Positions 58,314 through 64,000 of a stretch of DNA of 64,000 bases are shown here, piece by piece. Source of the DNA: Diadema setosum (lineage: Eukaryota; Echinodermata; Echinoidea; Diadematoida; Diadematidae); NCBI RefSeq assembly GCF_964275005.1, contig NC_092698.1, positions 28,747,447 to 28,811,446 on the forward strand, written 5' to 3'. How positions within the stretch are numbered: the first letter of the stretch is position 1; each line of letters starts with the position of its first letter. The notes below the pieces were generated by a model that saw only the letters and a program-made list of their open reading frames with translations, had not been told where the DNA came from and did not search any database. The position numbers were made by a program, and so were the translations under genes.

Positions 58314-61300
58314 CTATGTCACACCAACTGACTTTCGGTCATAGCACTCTTTCAACATATTGACATGACACATTCTCTGTTCTTTGCATCTATCTGGTGT
58401 GCGGATCACATAGTTCACATCATTGAGTTTCTTTTTGACACAGTATGGGCCACTGAACTTGGCTTTCAGTGGTTCACCTTGTATGGGCAGCAGTACAAGA
58501 ACTTTGTCACCTGGTTTGAAGGTTCGGGCTTTGGCATTTTTGTCTGCCTTTCTCTTCATTGAGTCTTGTGACACTTTCAAGTGTTCCCTAGCTACCTCAC
58601 AAGCCTTTGAAAGCCTTTCACGAAACTTTGACACATAGTCAAGTAGGTGGACCTCATCATCCTCAGTCATGAATTTCTCTTTGATGAGCTTCAGTGGGCC
58701 CCTAACTTCATGACCGTACACCAACTCAAATGGGCTGAAACCCGTCGACTCATTTGGGGAGTCCCTCGTTGCGAACAGCAGGAAAGGGATGCCCTTATCC
58801 CAATCCTCGGGATACTCCTCACAAAATGCCCTAATCATTGTCTTTAGGGTCTGGTGGTAGCGCTCCAACGCACCTTGGGATTGGGGATGATAAGCAGATG
58901 ACTTCAGCTGCTTCACACCCAGACGATACATCACCTCTTGAAATATGCCTGACATGAAATTTGACCCTTGGTCAGACTGCACTTCCTTGGGCAACCCATA
59001 CCTAGTGAAAAACTGCACTAGAGCATCTACCACAGTCTTGGCAGTGATATTTCTCAATGGGATAGCTTCTGGAAACCGTGTAGACATATCCATGATTGTC
59101 AAGAGGTACTTATGACCCGACCTAGTCCTAGGCAAAGGTCCAACACAGTCGACTAGAACCCGACTGAATGGTTCTTCAAACGCAGGTATCGGAATCAATG
59201 GCGCCGGCTTCACTGAATGCTGTGGTTTACCAGCCACCTGACATGTGTGACAGGTCTTGCAAAACTCAGCCACATCCACATTCAACCCTGGCCAATAGAA
59301 ATGCCTCATGATCCGATCCTTTGTCTTTCTGACGCCTAAATGGCCGCCAACTGGTAACTCGTGAGCAATCCTCAAGATCTCACCGCGGTAACAGGGAGGG
59401 ACAACTTGACGGACCACCGTCCAATCCTCATCAGCTGGCCTATGGGGAGGTCTCCACTTCCTCATCAAAATGCCATCTTTGACATAATAGCACTCAGGGA
59501 CCTTTTCAGCCTCAGCCTCAGAACACGCCGTCTGAGACAAGCCTTTCAACTCAGAGTCTGCCTGCTGTGCTTCAACCAAGGAAGACTTGCTAAACAGCCC
59601 ATCACTGTTAGCCTCGGAGCCTAATACAGTAACCCCATCATTCAAATCCTTGAAAAAGGTTTCTGCCAACCAAACACCGGAATTCTCCTCCACATCAACA
59701 GAATCCGCATCATCTTGAACAGCTCTACGAGCCTGAGACCTAGTCACAACACAATCTGGGAAAATCCCAGGAAACTCCTCCTGCAACTGCTCAGTTTCAG
59801 CAACCACCACTGGTTTATCCGAAACAACTGGAGACACAACCACCTTGTCCCCAGCCAAGTCATTCCCCAACAGGAAGTCAATGCCTACCATGGGCAACTC
59901 AGGAACAACTCCAACAGTGACAGGACCAGAAACTAGGTCACACTTCAAATCCACTCTATACAGTGGGACTGACATATAACTGCCATCAACAGTCTGAATC
60001 AAGACTTTTGCATTCACTGCACTATCTGGTGGAAAAGTCATACCACCATCCACCATCAACGACTGAGAGGCCCCCGTATCCCGCAGGATGACTACTGGCT
60101 TACCTGCCTCACCAGAAGTACATGGGGTCACCTCACCATCAAACAAAAAGCTACGATAGCTCTCATCCACCTGCTTCAGCCTATCTTTGAATTTGGGAGA
60201 TTGACTTTCAATGGCCTGTGTTTCACTGAACGGGACACTGTTTTCGGGTAGGACACTTTTTGACATGACAAATCCCATGTCCTTTTTTGTTTTGTTTTGC
60301 AACTTCCAACACTGTGACTTTACATGCCCTGTCTTGTTACAGTGAAAACATTTGATGACATTTGCACTTGTACTGGACCCTTTGTCAGATTGAGGCTTTG
60401 GTGCCGATGCAGTTTCAGAACTCGTGCCTTTTTCAGAACCAGCATTCTTTGGATTGCTCGACTGATTTTTGTCTCTCTTATTTCCAGAGAAATTCCTGAA
60501 AGGTGGTCTGTTGTCATTTCTGTGGGTCAGCTCATACTCATCAGCCATCAAGGCTGCTTTATGCAAACTTGTCACTTTGTGATCATCCAAATGCGACCTC
60601 ACACTGAAAGCAACACTCTTTTTGAATTCTTCCAAAAGAACAACCTCACGTAGGTTATCAAAATCCTGATCCACTTTCAGGGATCTGTACCACCTATCAA
60701 ACATCATTTCTTTTTCACGAGCAAACTCAACATGTGTCTGGCCTGGTTTGCGGTACGAATTTCTGAACTTATGTCTGTACGCCTCTGGCACCAACTCATA
60801 AGCATTCAACACTGCCTTCTTGACTGTAGCATAGTCACGTGATTGCTCTTCAGAGAGAGATGAGTACACATCGGCAGCTTTGCCGACAAACACACTTTGA
60901 AGGAGCAAGGGCCAAAATTCCTGTGGCCAGTTCAAACTGTTAGCCACCTTCTCAAATGACACAAAATATGCATCAACTCTGTTTTCTTCAAACTTTGGAA
61001 CCAATCGAATGTTTTTGGCCAAATCGAATTCAGGGGGAGCCCTTTCACGATTTCCAACAGTCTGTGCATGAGCCAATTCTATCTCACGCAATTTCATTTG
61101 TTGCTCCATTTCAAATTTTCTCATTTCCATTTGTTCTTTCTCCCTCTCTCTTTCTAATCTCATCTTCTCTTTTTCCAGTTCTACTTCCCTTGCTCTTTCT
61201 CTCTCCTTCATTTCCAATTTAGCAAGCTCAAGCCGTGTTTGATCTGAAATTTGAGCTTGTTCTGGAGTGTCAATTTCTTCTTTGAGCTCCATGTGACCAG

Positions 61301-61469
61301 CTACCAAGTCAAGAATTTCTGCCTTTCTTACACCTTGTGGAACATCAACATTCAAATGCTGTGCAATAGCAGTCAAATCACATTTGCGTAACCTTTGCAA
61401 ATCTTTGAGGGACAAATCTGTCCTCTGAACAAATGCCTGAACATCCATTGTACTGATTGACATTGTCAC
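58314..61469 (-). CDS. LTR-element polyprotein: gag, zinc knuckle, protease, integrase
   Basis: 1051 codons. In order: N-terminal helical segment (about 1-65), highly charged coiled coil (about 75-140), gag core (about 150-320), CCHC zinc knuckle CFHCNKTGHVKSQC (about 374-387), aspartic-protease site DTGAS (about 464), integrase H2C2 zinc finger (about 703-743), integrase core with YHPQSQGALER (about 770-930) and a basic C-terminal domain. The GPLPRTRSGHKYLL and LPKEVQSDQGSNF motifs are of Ty3/Gypsy type. No reverse transcriptase or envelope part was recognised. No chromodomain was seen. Confidence 0.9.
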   Translation of the reverse strand: MTMSISTMDVQAFVQRTDLSLKDLQRLRKCDLTAIAQHLNVDVPQGVRKAEILDLVAGHMELKEEIDTPEQAQISDQTRLELAKLEMKERERAREVELEKEKMRLEREREKEQMEMRKFEMEQQMKLREIELAHAQTVGNRERAPPEFDLAKNIRLVPKFEENRVDAYFVSFEKVANSLNWPQEFWPLLLQSVFVGKAADVYSSLSEEQSRDYATVKKAVLNAYELVPEAYRHKFRNSYRKPGQTHVEFAREKEMMFDRWYRSLKVDQDFDNLREVVLLEEFKKSVAFSVRSHLDDHKVTSLHKAALMADEYELTHRNDNRPPFRNFSGNKRDKNQSSNPKNAGSEKGTSSETASAPKPQSDKGSSTSANVIKCFHCNKTGHVKSQCWKLQNKTKKDMGFVMSKSVLPENSVPFSETQAIESQSPKFKDRLKQVDESYRSFLFDGEVTPCTSGEAGKPVVILRDTGASQSLMVDGGMTFPPDSAVNAKVLIQTVDGSYMSVPLYRVDLKCDLVSGPVTVGVVPELPMVGIDFLLGNDLAGDKVVVSPVVSDKPVVVAETEQLQEEFPGIFPDCVVTRSQARRAVQDDADSVDVEENSGVWLAETFFKDLNDGVTVLGSEANSDGLFSKSSLVEAQQADSELKGLSQTACSEAEAEKVPECYYVKDGILMRKWRPPHRPADEDWTVVRQVVPPCYRGEILRIAHELPVGGHLGVRKTKDRIMRHFYWPGLNVDVAEFCKTCHTCQVAGKPQHSVKPAPLIPIPAFEEPFSRVLVDCVGPLPRTRSGHKYLLTIMDMSTRFPEAIPLRNITAKTVVDALVQFFTRYGLPKEVQSDQGSNFMSGIFQEVMYRLGVKQLKSSAYHPQSQGALERYHQTLKTMIRAFCEEYPEDWDKGIPFLLFATRDSPNESTGFSPFELVYGHEVRGPLKLIKEKFMTEDDEVHLLDYVSKFRERLSKACEVAREHLKVSQDSMKRKADKNAKARTFKPGDKVLVLLPIQGEPLKAKFSGPYCVKKKLNDVNYVIRTPDRCKEQRMCHVNMLKECYDRKSVGVT

Positions 61470-61580
61470 AATGTATTACACACAATGTACAATTGAACAA
61501 TCAACTCACTGGTATTTTGTCTGTACCAATATTCTAGGTTCCGGAACGTTCCAAATTCTAAGTTTTGGCTTTAAATTCAA

Positions 61581-61598
61581 TTCCCGGACAAGCCCCCA
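61581..61598 (-). other. Primer-binding site, tRNA-Pro type
   Basis: Read on the minus strand, four bases inside the 5' LTR: TGGGGGCTTGTCCGGGAA. It differs from the well-known tRNA-Pro site of gammaretroviruses mainly by one C to T within the first 17 bases. Confidence 0.75.
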
Positions 61599-61602
61599 AT
61601 TT

Positions 61603-62746
61603 TGTTACGACCAAAATCACTCTGAGAATGATCGCACAAAAAAAACAATCAACTAATGTTCAGGCGGTTTATTAACAGTGATATTGTGGGTACAGACTCG
61701 TAATCGGTTTTCACATCAGTACAATAATGATCAATAAAACAATTATAAATCGGTAGTGAAATCACTTACAGCCAAATTTGAAAGCAAGTAATCCTTTGAC
61801 AGTGTCCAGATACGATGTTCGATGCACCGATGAATGATCCTTGACGCACCGATGAATGGTTCCTCCGACGTAACTCCAAAGGCACTGGTTGCAATAATCC
61901 ACTTTATAAATCCAGGGTAAAGTCCACGATAAACAAGGTGTATGTCCACGGCGAAACGTGCAAAATCCAAACGTTATGACGACCACGTCCAGTTGATGCG
62001 TTGAATGATGATTCACTTTATAATGTCCAGCAAGGAATCCAGCCCGTCAACAGCTTTGCCGTAACAATGTCCATTGACACTAAAATATGGAATCTCTCTC
62101 CAATGTAGGCAAATTAATTCTCTGCAGGCAAAATGTCTCCCAGGCCTTATCTCCACAAACACAGTTTGTATAGCAGGTCAGCAGGTAACACAGGACTGAC
62201 TATAACAAGTCGCTTCAGAGCCAGAAGTAACGTAACTCTCAGAGCAGAGGTGTTGGGTACTCTGCCTACCTCAGAATTTCTCCGGCTTATATACTATCCA
62301 TTCACCCCTTTCTAGTACATTCTGTAATTTTCTCCAACCTGGGGCTACACACCTGAACATACTAGCAAGTCCAAATTCCAGGAATCCTGGATGACTCACT
62401 GCCTAATATGTGCATAACATCATTGCCAAAATTAACTACCAATCACATTGGGTTACAAGGGCAGTGCCTCACTCAGCCAGCACTTCCTAGAATTTTCTGG
62501 AATGGGTTAAATCATTCTAGATTGAGTGAGCTATAATGTATTTCCTGTCACATGCATACATGTACTGTAACTACATTGTATACCATGTAGAAAATTTTCC
62601 ACTGATCTGGTCAGCCTGTATGTACTATATCTATATCATATAGAATGTTCTCCATTAATCTGGTCACCCCGTGTACATACACATTAAACAACCATGCATA
62701 CGGCCTTGATACATGTACATAACTACTTGTGTGTACATTTGTGACA
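61603..62746 (-). repeat. 5' LTR of the Ty3/Gypsy-type element
   Basis: 1144 bp, matching 56875-58018 at a constant offset of 4728 with no difference noticed. A TATATAA promoter-like box lies on the minus strand at 62287-62293. TG/CA termini. Confidence 0.93.
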
Positions 62747-62904
62747 GGTAAAAGCAAGCTCATCATCATCATCTTTATAATCATTACCACCATTACCATC
62801 ATTACCACTATCACTATCACCATCCCCACTGAATATAACCATCTAACCATGTACTCATGTATGACCAAATAATGTTAAACAAATGTGGGCAGCAATCATA
62901 TTAA

Positions 62905-63292
62905 AGGGAGTGTACAGTACTGGTTGAGGCGGGGATTCATGTTTTTGAACATTCCTACATGTAAGTGAGATAATGAGAAACCTCTTATGAAATATGAAAG
63001 AGCATGTAATTTTAAGAAGGATTCAACATTTGATGAAAATTGGTTTTCAAACGGCCGAGACATCCAAAAAAGTGATAATAATAAAAGGCGACAGGCCACG
63101 CCTTTTAATAGGATCTCTTTGTTTCACTTTGTTTTTGGATATCTAAGCCATTCCAAAAGCGATTTTCATCAAAATAAACTTTTGATACCCCTTAGAATTG
63201 CATGCTCTTTGGCATCTCATAGAGTGGTTTCTGAATATCTCGCAAAATGTTAAATGTTATATCCTTACCTCGACCACAACTGTACACACCCT
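62905..63292. mobile_element. TTAA-flanked non-autonomous element (AGGGAG ends)
   Basis: AGGGAGTGTACAGTACTGGTTGAGG at the left mirrors ...CCTCGACCACAACTGTACACACCCT in inverse form at the right. TTAA flanks both sides (62901-62904 and 63293-63296). The interior shares words with 25823-26062, so both belong to one family. No coding capacity. Confidence 0.75.
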
Positions 63293-63792
63293 TTAAAGCC
63301 CAGATACTTTGCTGTTATCAAATGTCAAGCAATTTTTTAGACCCTGAACTGAACTGAGCATTTTCCCTAGAAAGAAGGTGTCAAGCATACTGCACAAGAC
63401 CTAACAGCAATCATTTCCCACAGGCAGGTGACTCAGGTTAAATCCCACTCATTCTATAAGATTATAAACTTGTGCATGAATGCTAACTGGGTCTAAAAAG
63501 AGGGTTACATATATTTGTTTTCCCAATTTGACAAGGTTAGCAGCTTCATCGCCATGAGTTAACTTCATCATTTACAGACTGCACTGCTAAAACATCTTCA
63601 TGTCATGATTTTAGCTCAAATTTGTTTGCCATCTTTCCAAGCATTAGTGTCATATAATGGGGACAATGGATTTTTTGCTTTGCTGCGATTAATTTGATTC
63701 ATCATTTCTCTTCAGCTTTTCAATAAAAATTGATGGCTGCTCTGACAGCATAATTTGTCAATTTCCACATTTACTGTTATCATCAATTTCAA

Positions 63793-64000
63793 ATCCCTTG
63801 ATGCATAGTCAATGACTCTCACTGACCCAACACTATCTAAATCTCTTGACGTATAGTCAATGACTGTCACTGACTCAACACTATCTAAAATCTCTTGACG
63901 CATAGTCAATGACTGACAATGACCCAACACTATCTAAATCTCTTGACACATAGTCAATGACTGTCACTGACCCAACACTATCTAAATCTCTTGACACATA
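63793..64000. repeat. 48-bp minisatellite running off the right edge
   Basis: At least 4.3 units of a 48-bp repeat (tctcttgac.catagtcaatgactg.cactgacccaacactatctaaa), starting near 63794, 63842, 63891, 63939 and 63987. One unit carries an extra A. It lies in the NKTR intron. Confidence 0.9.

Larger units (their letters stand above)
56875..62746 (-). mobile_element. Young Ty3/Gypsy-type LTR element, non-autonomous in appearance
   Basis: Total 5872 bp, inserted antisense-neutral to NKTR, that is, on the same minus strand, inside an NKTR intron. LTRs are 1144 bp each (56875-58018 and 61603-62746), start TG and end CA, and look identical by eye. The target duplication is GGTA (56871-56874 and 62747-62750). 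The primer-binding site (61581-61598) fits tRNA-Pro. A purine-rich tract (ATGGGGGATGG on the minus strand, 58019-58029) precedes the 3' LTR. The single long frame carries gag, zinc-knuckle, protease and integrase parts. A reverse transcriptase/RNase H part was not recognised, so the element looks incomplete by one major part although its frame is open. Identical LTRs imply a very recent insertion. Confidence 0.92.

Overview
The window is a piece of an animal nuclear genome: AT-rich, intron-rich, GT-AG splice sites, long introns full of short inverted-repeat transposons, and one 100-N assembly gap. The protein sequences and repeat style (many short foldback elements, TGACCTTTGACC arrays, tRNA-headed repeats) suggest a marine invertebrate deuterostome, most likely an echinoderm. 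That placement is inference; the species cannot be fixed from the sequence alone.

Four host genes were reconstructed exon by exon with matching splice phases. (1) GTF2E2, the TFIIE beta subunit, minus strand, from the left edge to a two-codon first coding exon near 13.4 kb; its C-terminus lies off the left edge. (2) MIF4GD-like (SLIP1), minus strand, five coding exons 21566 to 17663, with a long 3' UTR. (3) TSN (translin), plus strand, six coding exons 22275 to 30365; exon 3 lacks one base compared with what frame and conservation require. (4) NKTR, a large SR-rich nuclear cyclophilin, minus strand, thirteen exons from 55785 to the stop at 41335; the first part of the cyclophilin domain lies off the right edge. 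MIF4GD and TSN start head to head across the assembly gap. TSN and NKTR converge on a repeat-rich spacer at about 31-41 kb.

The rest is mostly repeats. The 7.8-kb first intron of GTF2E2 holds a hAT-like foldback element (6182-6600) and a complex 4.2-kb block (8036-12224) bounded by matching inverted ends and carrying four tRNA-like modules. TSN introns hold TTAA-flanked elements, a long inverted repeat enclosing a LINE tail, and other foldbacks. The 31-41 kb spacer holds TA-flanked short elements, minisatellites and a 150-bp-period array rich in TGACCTTTGACCT (DR1-type) words. The large NKTR intron at the right holds a young Ty3/Gypsy-type LTR element (56875-62746) with 1144-bp LTRs that look identical and a GGTA target duplication. 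It has an open gag-protease-integrase frame but no recognised reverse transcriptase, so it looks non-autonomous.

The host genes serve transcription initiation (GTF2E2), histone-mRNA/cap-dependent translation (MIF4GD), small-RNA/RNA binding (TSN) and splicing-associated prolyl isomerisation (NKTR). They do not form an obvious pathway. The most unusual host observation is that eight consecutive NKTR introns all split a Ser or Arg codon after its second base.
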